Source: DAIUFH01 sp036844705 (GTDB lineage Bacteria > Bacillota > Clostridia > Tissierellales > Tissierellaceae). From it: 41,859 nucleotides of DNA. This document shows, piece after piece, positions 16,876 through 25,998 of this stretch. Under the pieces are notes generated by a model, which did no database searches, was not told where the DNA came from, and saw only the letters and a list, made by a program, of their open reading frames with translations. Numbering within the stretch: the first letter of the stretch is position 1; the number at the start of each line of letters is the position of its first letter. Both the position numbers and the translations under genes were made by a program. The DNA is taken from assembly GCA_036844705.1 (NCBI GenBank), contig DAIUFH010000011.1:1-41859 (forward strand), given 5' to 3'.

Positions 16876-16904
16876 ATTATATCCCATATAAGAATTCTTT
16901 TCAA
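16876..16904 (-). promoter_or_regulatory. sigma-A promoter of the grd operon
   Basis: -35 TTGAAA (16899-16904), 17-base spacer, -10 TATAAT (16876-16881), placed about 65 bases before aptamer 1. The near-consensus elements suggest strong transcription gated mainly by the riboswitch. Confidence 0.85.
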
Positions 16905-16935
16905 TAACTTTCCACTAATCAATATAATAAATTTA

Positions 16936-18546
16936 CTATTCTTCTTTTAGTTCTTTCAAAACATATTGTGAAATGTTTAAAGAATGGTCAGAAACTCGCT
17001 CAAGGTTGCTAATGCAATCAAGGAATAAAATCCCCGCAGTAGTAACACATAAATTATTATTTAGTCTATATATATGATTCTCCCTGTTTTGAGTCTCCAG
17101 TTTGTCAACTTCTTCTTCCAGAATATTGACCAATTTTGCAGCCTCTTTATCCTTATCTCTGAATGAAATTATTGCTTTTTCAAATACTTCTTCACATTTG
17201 TTGAACATCTCTCTCAACTCATCAGCTGCTATTTTACTAAAGCTTATATTGTTATCTATTTTTTCCTGAGCAAGCTCAGTAATATTTTCTATATGGTCTC
17301 CTACCCTTTCAATATCGTTTATAGTATTTAACAAATTGTTGACATGTAAATGCTGCACATGGGTCAAAGGAGCATTAGAAAGCATAACCAAATAGTCGGT
17401 GATTTCCCGCTCGATTTTATTGATTATTTTCTCTTTTTCAAAAATACCATCCATTTTATCATATTTTTCATCTACGAATACTAGCTCCGAATCATTAAGG
17501 TTTTCAAGAACTATTTCACCCATTCTTATAACTTCTTTATTTACCTGTCCAAGGGCTATGGAAGGAGTTTCTATAATTCTACTATCAAGATATTTTGAAG
17601 CTTCCATTTCGTGAGCATCGCTTCCAGGTACAATAAATTCAGCAGCTTTAACAAGCAGATTAGCAAATGGTAATTGTACAATTACATTTACTAGGTTAAA
17701 AAATGTATGAGCATTAGCTATCTGTCTTTGGATATCATTTGGTGATACCTTTAATACTAATGCCTGTATAGGAATTCTTAATACTGTCATAAAGAGAATA
17801 GTGCCGATTAGATTAAATAAGAAGTGAATAATTGCAGCTCTTTTAGCAGTTTTGTTTGCACCTACACTTGAAATTAAGGCTGTTGTTGTTGTTCCAATGT
17901 TGTCCCCAAAAAGTATAGGAAATGCAATATTTATATTTATAAGTCCCTGACCAGCAAGTGCCTGTAACAAACCGATGGAAGCACTACTACTTTGAACTAA
18001 AGTCGTAAGTCCTAAACCAACTAGCATACCTAAAACCGGATTATTTAAGCTTGCTATAATATTCGAAAAAGCTGGTATTTCAGCAAGCGGTGCTAGTCCT
18101 CCACCCATCATGTCCATACCTATAAAAAGAATACCGAAGCCTATGAGTACCTCAGCAATATCCTTTGATTTTTTCTTTTTAGCAGCTAACCAAATAGCAA
18201 CACCTATTGCTACTGCGAGAGGGGCATACTCGGTTACATCAAATGCAATCAACTGCGCAGTTACAGTAGTACCAATATTAGCACCCATTATAACACCTAC
18301 AGCCTGAGTCAATGACATTAGCCCTGCATTTACAAAACCAATTACCATTACAGTTGTAGCACTACTACTTTGAATCACCATAGTAACCAAGGCTCCAACC
18401 AATACTCCCATAACTCTGCTATTAGTTAGGACTTCAATTAATCTTTTTAATCTATCACCTGCTGCCTTTTGAAGACCCGAGCCCATTAAACTCATTCCAT
18501 AGAGAAATAGCCCCAAACCTCCCAAAACTGGCAATGCTATGTCCAT
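16936..18546 (-). CDS. Na/Pi-cotransporter II family protein with PhoU-like domain
   Basis: Membrane protein expected to move phosphate with sodium. The N-terminal half (residues 1-310) has two inverted Na/Pi repeats, each with a QSSSA motif (VQSSSATTVMVIGF near residue 60 and VQSSSASIGLLQAL near residue 184); the C-terminal 200 residues are charged, helical and PhoU-like, with ERVGDHIENI and ERVSDHSLNI repeats. About 536 residues, typical of YjbB/NptA proteins. The frame extends five codons to an ATG whose next codons are the AGGAGG ribosome site itself, so ATG 18546 (MDIALPVLGG) is the start. No phosphate regulator is nearby. Confidence 0.92.
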   Translation of the reverse strand: MDIALPVLGGLGLFLYGMSLMGSGLQKAAGDRLKRLIEVLTNSRVMGVLVGALVTMVIQSSSATTVMVIGFVNAGLMSLTQAVGVIMGANIGTTVTAQLIAFDVTEYAPLAVAIGVAIWLAAKKKKSKDIAEVLIGFGILFIGMDMMGGGLAPLAEIPAFSNIIASLNNPVLGMLVGLGLTTLVQSSSASIGLLQALAGQGLININIAFPILFGDNIGTTTTALISSVGANKTAKRAAIIHFLFNLIGTILFMTVLRIPIQALVLKVSPNDIQRQIANAHTFFNLVNVIVQLPFANLLVKAAEFIVPGSDAHEMEASKYLDSRIIETPSIALGQVNKEVIRMGEIVLENLNDSELVFVDEKYDKMDGIFEKEKIINKIEREITDYLVMLSNAPLTHVQHLHVNNLLNTINDIERVGDHIENITELAQEKIDNNISFSKIAADELREMFNKCEEVFEKAIISFRDKDKEAAKLVNILEEEVDKLETQNRENHIYRLNNNLCVTTAGILFLDCISNLERVSDHSLNISQYVLKELKEE

Positions 18547-18622
18547 AAAGTACCTCCTCATTATCTTTTGTAAAAAAAACTAATTCATATATATTATCTT
18601 ATTATATTCTTAATATAATAAG

Positions 18623-19087
18623 TTATTTTAAGTTTGGAAACCCAAGTTGTCTTAAGGCTTCATAAAGAATTATATTTGCGGAATTAGCTAGATTTAAAGA
18701 TCTGCCAATATCTTTCATCGGCACTCTAATAGCTCTGTCCTTATTTTTTTCTATTAGACTCTCTGGTAAGCCCTTTGTTTCTTTGCCAAAAACAAAAAAG
18801 GTATTGTCCTCATATTTAAAATCGCTATAACTGTGATTGGCCTTAGTTGTTGCATAATAAAATGTTCCATCAGGATATTTTTCTAAAACCTCTTCAAAGC
18901 TATCATAATAGTGAATATCTACAAGGTGCCAATAGTCTAATCCAGCCCTTTTCATATGTTTATCATCTACAGAAAATCCCAGTGGTCTGACTAAATGCAA
19001 TGAGGTCTCTGTTAAAGCACATGTCCTAGCAATGGCTCCTGTATTAAATGGAATTTCTGGTTCTACAAAAACTATATTTAATGCCAA
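18623..19087 (-). CDS. trmL: tRNA (cytidine/uridine-34-2'-O)-methyltransferase
   Basis: 154-residue SPOUT-fold enzyme methylating the wobble ribose in tRNA-Leu isoacceptors. Motifs: PEIPFNTGAIARTCA near residue 10, FVFGKETKGLPESL near residue 96 and RSLNLANSANIILYEALRQ at the C-terminus, which form the knot that binds S-adenosylmethionine. Start is TTG behind GGAG. A hairpin of TTATTATATT/AATATAATAA (18598-18622) follows its stop, but without a U run. Separated from the HAD gene upstream by 20 bases, so probably co-transcribed with it. Confidence 0.93.
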   Translation of the reverse strand: MALNIVFVEPEIPFNTGAIARTCALTETSLHLVRPLGFSVDDKHMKRAGLDYWHLVDIHYYDSFEEVLEKYPDGTFYYATTKANHSYSDFKYEDNTFFVFGKETKGLPESLIEKNKDRAIRVPMKDIGRSLNLANSANIILYEALRQLGFPNLK

Positions 19088-19107
19088 AATATTTCATCTC
19101 CATGTTT

Positions 19108-19911
19108 TTAAAGTATAAATTTTTCAATGACACTAGCTACACCGTCGTTATCATTATCCAAAGTTACATAATCAGCACTTTTTCTTACTATATCTTCTCC
19201 ATTTCCCATAGCTATGCCTAATCCAGCATAATTGAGCATAGAAAGATCATTTTCATTATCACCTACAGCTATGATAGATTCTCTTGGGATATTTAACTTA
19301 TTACCTAAATATTCTAACGCCTGCCCCTTTGATGCATTTATATCCATAACCTCCAAGTTGTTCCTAAATGATTTGGTTATATTTATATTCTCTACAGCTT
19401 TTAACTCTTCAGATAATCTTATAAGCTTCTGAGGCTCATTGTCTAAAAATAGAAACTTATATACATTTAGATTATTATTTTGGATTATCTCATCTAAATT
19501 ATCGAATATATTTATTTTAAAATCTGGTTCTCTTCCAAGATAATAGTCAACAATCTCATTTACGTATTTATTTGTATATAATGCTTCTTCATCATAAAAG
19601 TGGCTATATATATTGTATTTATCCCCAATATTAAGAATCATATTTATCCTGTCAAAATCCAAAGGCTGACTATAGACTATTTCATTATCTCCGTTTATAA
19701 CAATTGCACCATTAGAAGCTATAATATAATTCTTTAGCTTTAATTTATCGGCATAATGTTGAGCGGATTTCAAAACCCTACCTGTTGCCAGTACTACATG
19801 TGTCCCCTTATTTTTTGCTCTTTCAATGGCTTTAATAGTTCTCTCGGAAACATCTTTGCTGCTATTTAATAAGGTTCCATCCATATCCATAGCAATAAGC
19901 TTGTACTCCAT
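19108..19911 (-). CDS. Cof-type HAD-superfamily phosphatase
   Basis: 267-residue HAD-IIB hydrolase, cytosolic, acting on small phosphorylated metabolites (sugar phosphates or pyridoxal phosphate in the family; specific substrate unknown). Motif I is MDMDGTLLNS (nucleophile and acid Asp near residues 8 and 10), motif II VLATGR, motif III Lys in the NASKGQALEYLG stretch, motif IV VGDNENDLSML. Start placed at ATG 19911, seven bases behind GGGGGTG; a TTG five codons upstream lies in the ribosome site. Same strand and close spacing with trmL. Confidence 0.9.
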   Translation of the reverse strand: MEYKLIAMDMDGTLLNSSKDVSERTIKAIERAKNKGTHVVLATGRVLKSAQHYADKLKLKNYIIASNGAIVINGDNEIVYSQPLDFDRINMILNIGDKYNIYSHFYDEEALYTNKYVNEIVDYYLGREPDFKINIFDNLDEIIQNNNLNVYKFLFLDNEPQKLIRLSEELKAVENINITKSFRNNLEVMDINASKGQALEYLGNKLNIPRESIIAVGDNENDLSMLNYAGLGIAMGNGEDIVRKSADYVTLDNDNDGVASVIEKFIL

Positions 19912-19983
19912 ACAATACACCCCCAATCATATAATATAACACAATAATATAGTTTCTCCAAGAGTAAAAACATCAATATTTTT

Positions 19984-20937
19984 CTAAAACTCTTCTGGAT
20001 GTATAGCCTTTGCAATTAGCTCAAGTGCATCAACTATTCTAGGTCCCGGTCTTAATACTATATTTTCATTTAGTAGATAAACATTTCCATTTATAATTGC
20101 ATCTATATTTTCGTATCCAGGCCTTAGTGCTATAGATTCAGCTGTTTTCTCAGGCATATCTTCTAAAGCTAAATAAACTTGTGGATTTCTTAAAGTTAAC
20201 TGTTCCAAATCGAACTGTGGATATTCTTCTTCAATATCCCTTGCTATATTGTCCCCACCTGCTAATATTATTAATTCATCTATAAGTGTACCTGGACCCG
20301 CTGTCATCAATGGCTCATGCCAAACTTCATAAAATACTCTCTTAGGCTCTATATCCTTTATCCTTGAAAGCACTTCATCTTTTTTTGTATTCATTGTATT
20401 AATCAATTTCTTAGCTTCCGCTACTTTGCCAGTCAATTTACCGATTGTATCTATTGTATCAAGTATATCATCTATAAACTTTGGATTAAACCCAGCATAT
20501 TTTATGCCAGCTTCTTCAAGCTTCAAATTCTCTTCTTCATTTCCAGATCCATAGTCTATTACTAAATCAGGATTTAATTCAATAATTCTATCTAAGTCTA
20601 TCCCGCTAAGATCTTCAACTTTTTCAATTTCAATTACTTTTTCGGGATAGTCATCAAATATTGTTACACCAACAATATTATCTGCCAGACCAAGTGCACA
20701 AATTATCTCAGTGCTGCTTGGAGCCAATGAAATAATTCTTTTTGGAGCTTCATCCAATTTTATCACTCTGTCAAAGTCATCAACTACTGTATACAATTCT
20801 TCTCTATTGTCAATAGAATAATTATCAGGACCATCCTCTAAATCATTTTCCTTTTTTTCGTTTAAGCTGCACGCTACATTTATAATACAAAGAATTAGTA
20901 CGAATATTAGAAATGCTATTTTTCTAGACCTTGACAT
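19984..20937 (-). CDS. ABC transporter substrate-binding lipoprotein, BtuF/FhuD-like
   Basis: 317-residue helical-backbone (TroA/BtuF class) binding protein. A hydrophobic signal peptide leads to Cys24 (INVACS, a lipobox with an unusual Asn at -3). The binding domain starts at DDFDRVIKLDEAPKRIISLAPSSTEIICALG, the typical cobalamin/siderophore-binding opening, and ends in GPRIVDALELIAKAIHP. Start at ATG 20937 behind GGAGGG; longer reading upstream lacks a ribosome site. No permease or ATPase lies next to it, so it must share a transporter encoded elsewhere or act alone. Cobalamin would fit QueG nearby, but the ligand is not proven. Confidence 0.88.
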   Translation of the reverse strand: MSRSRKIAFLIFVLILCIINVACSLNEKKENDLEDGPDNYSIDNREELYTVVDDFDRVIKLDEAPKRIISLAPSSTEIICALGLADNIVGVTIFDDYPEKVIEIEKVEDLSGIDLDRIIELNPDLVIDYGSGNEEENLKLEEAGIKYAGFNPKFIDDILDTIDTIGKLTGKVAEAKKLINTMNTKKDEVLSRIKDIEPKRVFYEVWHEPLMTAGPGTLIDELIILAGGDNIARDIEEEYPQFDLEQLTLRNPQVYLALEDMPEKTAESIALRPGYENIDAIINGNVYLLNENIVLRPGPRIVDALELIAKAIHPEEF

Positions 20938-20986
20938 CAGATTAATCCCTCCTATTATGAATATAATGCCAGACCTCCTGCACGCT

Positions 20987-21013
20987 AAAAAAGACTTATC
21001 CAAGGATAAGTCT
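20987..21013 (-). terminator. intrinsic terminator after the VanW gene
   Basis: AGACTTATCC pairs with GGATAAGTCT around a two-base centre and is followed by TTTTTT on the transcribed strand. It closes the nth-vanW unit; the lipoprotein gene downstream must have its own promoter. Confidence 0.85.
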
Positions 21014-21022
21014 AAAGAATAA

Positions 21023-22459
21023 TTATTGTGCTAAATCGATTACTTCAATAGATTCATCTGTAGGGTTATCAACTGCCTTTTCATCACTGCTACCAGGATT
21101 GCTTGTTTCTCCAGTATTTGCTTTACTAGGAAGCTCAGGTCCTACCTTATAAATGAAATCTTTCTCTCTGTAATAATCATATGTTATCTGTTTTCTGTCT
21201 ATTACCTTTCCATTCTTGATTATTGATTTATAGGTCTTTACTTTATAACCATTTCTTCCTTCTTGAGTCATTTCTCTAGCACCTGGCTCAAGAGTTGCAT
21301 CATAAATTTCTTTTTCCTTATAAGGTATTGTTTCTATAAGTTTAGGTTCAATTTTTACTGTATAATTCTTTACAGTTGTGTCTCCATAAATATAGAAATA
21401 AACCCTATTACCTACTATCTTTGAGTAGGTATATACCGGAAAATCATAATCATTTCTAAATTTTAAATCAAGATAACCACTTGCGACAGCTCCATCAGTA
21501 CCCTTAGGGACATATGCAGCAGCTATTGAGTGCGGATGTCTCTCTACAATAGTCATATCTGCCAAAAGCAATGCATTATACAAAGTAGTAGAGGACTGAC
21601 ATACTCCACCACCCATTCCTGGGGTCAACTCTCCATTGACAATTACCGGTGCTTCCATATATCCATATTTAGCTTGCACTGGACCTAATGTGTTATTGTA
21701 TGATACCTCATGTCCTGGCATTATCAATAAATTGCTCATTGCCTTAGACGATAATTCTACATTTTTAATCCTTCCACTTGCACTACCTTGAAAGGATGTT
21801 GAAAATTCACCAATTACACCATTTATACGGCTCAACATTGCTTTAGTAACCTTTGGCTCAATAATTTCGACTGGAATTGTGATATCTTCCATTTCATACA
21901 TATTATCAATCAATAAATTTATAAGTTTACTTTCATCTGTCTTTATACCAATTCTCTCGTCTGAAATCTTAAATTTACCATTATTAAAATCAAATACAGC
22001 ATCCACGCTATCCTTATTTAAATCTTTTTCAATATCTTCTACTAATTTTAAAACCAAATCCCTATCATATTCAGGTTCCATAAAAAGCTGCTTCCCATTT
22101 TTTTCAATTTCTTTTATTGTTTTGTATCTTTCAATTAGATTGCCTTCTCTACCTAAATCATAAGCTTCTTCTACTATCTGCTCATATCCATAACTGTAGC
22201 CAATGTCTTTAATACTTACGTGGTAGCTCTTATCTTCATACAATAAATTAAATGACTTCTCATTATCATCTATCTCTTTCTGAGCTTTAAGGAATTCAAT
22301 AGCTTTTTCTTTAGACATCCCCCCAACATCATAATTGTCTATACTAATTCCCCTATAAATTACATTTGTGTTAATAGTATTCTCGTATAAATAGTATCCC
22401 CCTCCTAATAGTCCACCAATTATAATTAAGGGTAATACTATCAAAAATACTTTTTTCAT
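21023..22459 (-). CDS. VanW family protein with G5 domain
   Basis: 478-residue envelope protein. One N-terminal transmembrane segment or signal anchor (residues 5-25) is followed by a putative peptidoglycan-binding domain (about 30-200, with VGGMSKEKAIEFL), a VanW domain (about 215-350, with the conserved PGHEVSYNNTLGP and GGGVCQSSTTLYNALL) and a G5-like domain (about 365-440). The C-terminal 40 residues are Ser/Asn/Asp-rich and probably disordered. Related to B. subtilis YoaR; the molecular activity of VanW is unknown and this is not evidence of vancomycin resistance. ATG directly follows the nth stop, so the two are co-transcribed. Confidence 0.9.
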   Translation of the reverse strand: MKKVFLIVLPLIIIGGLLGGGYYLYENTINTNVIYRGISIDNYDVGGMSKEKAIEFLKAQKEIDDNEKSFNLLYEDKSYHVSIKDIGYSYGYEQIVEEAYDLGREGNLIERYKTIKEIEKNGKQLFMEPEYDRDLVLKLVEDIEKDLNKDSVDAVFDFNNGKFKISDERIGIKTDESKLINLLIDNMYEMEDITIPVEIIEPKVTKAMLSRINGVIGEFSTSFQGSASGRIKNVELSSKAMSNLLIMPGHEVSYNNTLGPVQAKYGYMEAPVIVNGELTPGMGGGVCQSSTTLYNALLLADMTIVERHPHSIAAAYVPKGTDGAVASGYLDLKFRNDYDFPVYTYSKIVGNRVYFYIYGDTTVKNYTVKIEPKLIETIPYKEKEIYDATLEPGAREMTQEGRNGYKVKTYKSIIKNGKVIDRKQITYDYYREKDFIYKVGPELPSKANTGETSNPGSSDEKAVDNPTDESIEVIDLAQ

Positions 22460-23107
22460 CTAACTTCCCCCATTCTTATAGTAAATGCATTGTTCTGTCA
22501 ATGGACATTTTTCACAGAGAGGTCTTCTTGCCTTGCAAATCCGTCTTCCATGAAATATCAATAAGTGATGAGCCTTGGACCAGAGACTTTTTTCTATTAT
22601 ACCCATTAAGTCCTTCTCAGTATCAACAACATTGTCACTGTTAGCCAATCCTATTCTGTTGGATACTCTAAAGACATGTGTATCCACTGCAATAGCAGGA
22701 GTTCCAAAAGCGTTGCTTATTACTACGTTTGCTGTTTTTCTACCCACTCCTGGGAGCTCCATCAACTCTTCTAGATTGTTTGGAACCACACCTTCATATT
22801 TTTCCACTAAAATATTGCATGTTGCTAATATATTTCTACTTTTTGTATTGTAAAATCCACAACTCTTAATTCTTTTACCTAGCTCCTCCTCAGTTAGTTT
22901 GATATAGTCCTTTGGTGTTTTGAATTCCTCAAATAAGGTTTTTGTCGTTTTATTGACCTGCACATCGGTACATTGTGCTGACAGTATAGTCGCTATTAAA
23001 AGTTCAAAAGGATTTGAAAAATTAAGTTCAGCCTTAGCGTCAGGATATAATTCAGTTAATAAATCTATAACAATTTTAGCTTCTTTCTTTTTTAATTTTT
23101 TAGTCAT
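22460..23107 (-). CDS. nth: endonuclease III, DNA glycosylase/AP lyase
   Basis: Base-excision repair enzyme removing oxidised pyrimidines and cutting abasic sites. 215 residues. Visible are AQCTDVQVNKTT near residue 50, the helix-hairpin-helix LPGVGRKTANVV with catalytic Lys near residue 123, the catalytic Asp in AVDTHVFRVSNRIGL, and the C-terminal 4Fe-4S cysteines C-x6-C-x2-C-x5-C (CKARRPLCEKCPLTEQC). ATG start behind GGGGGG. Ten bases downstream of the DUF503 gene and touching vanW. Confidence 0.97.
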   Translation of the reverse strand: MTKKLKKKEAKIVIDLLTELYPDAKAELNFSNPFELLIATILSAQCTDVQVNKTTKTLFEEFKTPKDYIKLTEEELGKRIKSCGFYNTKSRNILATCNILVEKYEGVVPNNLEELMELPGVGRKTANVVISNAFGTPAIAVDTHVFRVSNRIGLANSDNVVDTEKDLMGIIEKSLWSKAHHLLIFHGRRICKARRPLCEKCPLTEQCIYYKNGGS

Positions 23108-23117
23108 CCAATCCCCC

Positions 23118-23399
23118 CTACAATATCTCTATATTATAATTTACAATCTCAACTCTACTATCCCCATCTATAAAATTCATAACATTGGATATTATCTGGT
23201 TTGCATGGTGGGTATCATTTGTAACACAGGCAAATCCAAGAACAGAAGACTGCCAGCTATCATTTAAATCTATCTCCGCTATGGAGATATTGAATCTTGA
23301 TTGCAGCTTTCCAATGATACCTTTAATTACATGTCTTTTATCCTTAAGCGAATTTGATTCAAATATAGTTAATTTCAACGTACAAGCTCCTATAATCAA
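23118..23399 (-). CDS. DUF503 family protein (YlxP-like)
   Basis: 93-residue protein of unknown molecular function; relatives such as YlxP often sit near translation or ribosome-assembly genes. The family opening is MIIGACTLKLTIFESNSLKDKRHVIKGI, followed by an IAEIDLNDSWQSSVLGFACV core. The start is TTG 23399, eight bases behind GAGGTG; a GTG three codons earlier is inside the ribosome site. A TATAAT-type -10 lies about 40 bases upstream with a weak -35. Confidence 0.85.
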   Translation of the reverse strand: MIIGACTLKLTIFESNSLKDKRHVIKGIIGKLQSRFNISIAEIDLNDSWQSSVLGFACVTNDTHHANQIISNVMNFIDGDSRVEIVNYNIEIL

Positions 23400-23480
23400 A
23401 TTTCTCACCTCATAATATTTTAAGACTCCATATTATATTTTAGACTATTTCATAAGAAATTAATAGTTACAAATAGAAAA

Positions 23481-23555
23481 CAATTCACCTTTATCAATTC
23501 ACAATTCACAGTTCACTCTTATCAATTCACAGTTCACAGTTCACAGTTCACAATT
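23481..23555. repeat. TTCACAG-type heptad array
   Basis: Units CAATTCACAATTCACAG, then TTCACAG/TTCACAA runs, broken by TTATCAA spacers. It abuts hairpin element copy 2 on its left side. Together with that element and the next array it fills most of the 344-base gap between the DUF503 gene and kbl. Confidence 0.7.
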
Positions 23556-23571
23556 GAAAACATTAAAAGAC

Positions 23572-23697
23572 AACCCGAGATTCTTCGCTTGTGCTCAGAA
23601 TGACTTCAGTTAGTGATAATACTGAAAAACAGTAGTTCACCTAAAAATGTCATCCTGAGACGGCAGTATAATCACCGCCCACGAAGGATCTCGGGTT
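23572..23697. repeat. long-hairpin dispersed repeat, copy 2 (126 bp)
   Basis: Ends AACCCGAGATTCTTCG and CGAAGGATCTCGGGTT; inner pairs CTCAGAATGAC and GTCATCCTGAG. Same orientation as the copies at 5097 and 29552, and closest in sequence to copy 3. Confidence 0.8.
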
Positions 23698-23702
23698 TAA
23701 AA

Positions 23703-23732
23703 TCTTAGTTCTTAACTCTTAGTTCTTACTTA
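23703..23732. repeat. CTTAGTT-type heptad array
   Basis: Units TCTTAGT, TCTTAAC, TCTTAGT, TCTTACT between hairpin element copy 2 and the kbl stop codon. Confidence 0.7.
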
Positions 23733-23743
23733 CTTGTGAATTT

Positions 23744-24931
23744 CTATAAAATTCCCATTTCCTTTCCAACCAATTCAAATACCCTTACTGCTTCATCAAG
23801 GTTTTCCTTTGAATGAGCAGCTGATACCATACATCTAACTCTTCCTGTTCCCTTTGGAACTGTTGGAAATACAATACCTGATACGAACACACCATTATCC
23901 AATAATTTTCTACTAAATTCCATAGTTTTCCCTTCATCTCCAATGATGACAGGAGTTATCGGTGTTTCACTATGCCCAGTATTAAAACCTAATTTACCAA
24001 GTTTTCCTTTAAAATACCTTGCATTTTCCCATAGTCTGTCGGTATACTCGGTTGATTCCATAAGCATCTTCAATGCCTCAATTATAGCTCCAGCTGCTGC
24101 AGGCGGCAATGAAGTTGAAAACAATACTGGTCTTGCCCTATGGTTTAACCATTCATACATTGTTTCAGAACCAGCCACATATCCACCAACTACTCCAATA
24201 GCCTTAGACAAAGTACCTATAGAAAAATCTACCCTTCCGTGTAGGCCAAAGTGATCCACAGTACCTCTTCCACTTTCTCCTAATACACCTGAACCATGTG
24301 CATCATCTACATAAGTCATAGCTTCATATTTCTCAGCTAATTCAACTATCTCAGGTAATTTTGCAATATCACCATCCATGCTAAATACCCCATCTGTTAT
24401 AACAAGGATATTTTTATATTTATCTCTGCTTTCCTTTAGTATTGCTTCAAGACTATCCATATCAGAGTGTTTGTATATGCCTCTTGCTGCCTTTGATAAC
24501 CTTGATCCATCTATAATCGATGCATGATTTAACTCATCAGATATTATTATATCTCCTGCTTCTGTTATAGCCTGGATAGTACCGGCATTACAATTGAAAC
24601 CTGACTGATAAAGAAAAGCTGCCTCTTCTCTTTTAAACTTAGCTAAGATATCCTCTAGCTCTTCGTGTATCGCCATATTTCCAATTATTGTTCTAACAGC
24701 ACCAGCTCCTGCTCCATATTTTTCAACTGCTTCAATTGCAGCCTTTTTAAGTCTTGGATGGTTTGCAAAGCCTAAATAGTTGTTCGATGAAAGGTTGATA
24801 ACTCTTTTACCATTCAGAATCACCTCAGCATCACTTGGTGATTCTAAAACTGGCAGCTTTCTATAAACACCCTGATCCTTCAACTCCTGAATCTTTTCTT
24901 TAAGAAAACTTAATTCATGTACATTTGACAT
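23744..24931 (-). CDS. kbl: glycine C-acetyltransferase (2-amino-3-ketobutyrate CoA ligase)
   Basis: Pyridoxal-phosphate enzyme of the alpha-oxoamine synthase family splitting 2-amino-3-ketobutyrate with CoA into glycine and acetyl-CoA, the second step of threonine breakdown. 395 residues. Motifs: INLSSNNYLGFANHP near residue 44, GAGAGAVRTIIGN, the Asp of YVDDAHGSGVLGESGRG that pairs with the pyridine, and the lysine of GTLSKAIGVVGGYVAG. The frame extends 12 codons further, but ATG 24931 is the one with AGGAGGCG. BioF is a close relative; no biotin genes are nearby. It can supply glycine to the grd system. No threonine dehydrogenase gene is adjacent. Confidence 0.88.
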   Translation of the reverse strand: MSNVHELSFLKEKIQELKDQGVYRKLPVLESPSDAEVILNGKRVINLSSNNYLGFANHPRLKKAAIEAVEKYGAGAGAVRTIIGNMAIHEELEDILAKFKREEAAFLYQSGFNCNAGTIQAITEAGDIIISDELNHASIIDGSRLSKAARGIYKHSDMDSLEAILKESRDKYKNILVITDGVFSMDGDIAKLPEIVELAEKYEAMTYVDDAHGSGVLGESGRGTVDHFGLHGRVDFSIGTLSKAIGVVGGYVAGSETMYEWLNHRARPVLFSTSLPPAAAGAIIEALKMLMESTEYTDRLWENARYFKGKLGKLGFNTGHSETPITPVIIGDEGKTMEFSRKLLDNGVFVSGIVFPTVPKGTGRVRCMVSAAHSKENLDEAVRVFELVGKEMGIL

Positions 24932-25016
24932 TCCAAAACGCCTCCTAAGATCTTTTTTTATTTCCACCCAAATTATACCATATATTATATAAAGTATATA
25001 ATTGTTTGTGAAAATT

Positions 25017-25982
25017 TTATTTATTCTTTAATAGTTCATCTATAATATGCACTCTTTCTTTGTTTTTCATATTTTCCAGAGCATTGATTGCATTTCGCTT
25101 CAATATCCTTTTACCTCTCCAACTGCCAGCCATTGTACCATATTTATTCTTAAATTCCCTATTAGACATTGTAACCAGCTCTTTAATATCTATAGCACCT
25201 TTTGTCAATTTAGGAACAAATTCCTCGTGGATAGATTTTTTAACATTTTTATTCTTTGGACATACCATCTGGCAAGTATCGCATCCATATATATCTATAC
25301 CCATTTTCTTTTTTAAATCTAAATCAACTTCATTTTTTGTCTGGGTCAAATAGGATATGCATCTTTTTGCATTAAGTTCATAAGGTTTAGCAAGAGCATT
25401 GGTCGGGCAAGCCCTTATACACAAGTCACAATCACCACACTGACTTTCAATCTCCTTGCTTTCAATTTCCATTTCAAGATTTGTAAGAATATATCCAATA
25501 AAAATAAATGAACCATAATCTTCATTTATTATACTGCAATTCTTGCCGTAATAACCAATAGAAGCATTTTTTGCTAGTTCCCTGTCTACTAATGGCCCTG
25601 TATCCACAAAATATTTATATTCGAAGTCCACTACCTCTTTTATCTCTTCTATTAATCCTTCAAGCTTATTTTTCAATACCTTATGATAATCAATACCCCA
25701 AGAGGATTTAGAAAGACTCCCCTTAAATTCAAAGTCAGGTTTCTCATCATATTCTACATTATAAGATAATGCGATGACTATTATTGACTTACAATTTGGC
25801 ATTGTAAGCCTAGGGTCTATTCTTTTATCTATATCCCTTTCTTCAAACTCCGTCGTAATATTATTTTCCAATCTCCCATTTAAGTATTCCTTAAGATGAG
25901 TAAAAGGCTCACAATTTGTAAATCCAACCATATCTATATTTAATTCTTTTGATTTTTCTATTATATATTCTTTAATATCCAT
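25017..25982 (-). CDS. queG: epoxyqueuosine reductase
   Basis: Cobalamin-dependent iron-sulfur enzyme performing the last step of queuosine synthesis in tRNA. 321 residues, a little shorter than the E. coli enzyme at the C-terminus. The N-terminal DUF1730-like domain has RIDPRLTMPNCKSIIVIALSYN; two 4Fe-4S motifs are CGDCDLCIRACPTNAL near residue 181 and YGCDTCQMVCPKN near residue 233. ATG start behind AAAGGA. The 268 bp mobile element begins only 17 bases upstream and its target duplication contains the AAAGG of this ribosome site, so the original promoter has been displaced. tRNA-guanine transglycosylase genes are not present here. Confidence 0.92.
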   Translation of the reverse strand: MDIKEYIIEKSKELNIDMVGFTNCEPFTHLKEYLNGRLENNITTEFEERDIDKRIDPRLTMPNCKSIIVIALSYNVEYDEKPDFEFKGSLSKSSWGIDYHKVLKNKLEGLIEEIKEVVDFEYKYFVDTGPLVDRELAKNASIGYYGKNCSIINEDYGSFIFIGYILTNLEMEIESKEIESQCGDCDLCIRACPTNALAKPYELNAKRCISYLTQTKNEVDLDLKKKMGIDIYGCDTCQMVCPKNKNVKKSIHEEFVPKLTKGAIDIKELVTMSNREFKNKYGTMAGSWRGKRILKRNAINALENMKNKERVHIIDELLKNK

Positions 25983-25998
25983 AATATCATCCTTTATT

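Noticed and set aside
18547..18561. Upstream ATG start for the Na/Pi cotransporter
   Set aside because: The codons after that ATG are the AGGAGG ribosome site for the ATG at 18546.
21023..22459. Vancomycin resistance determinant
   Set aside because: VanW-domain proteins are widespread in Clostridia and Bacilli; no vanHAX or vanRS genes are near.
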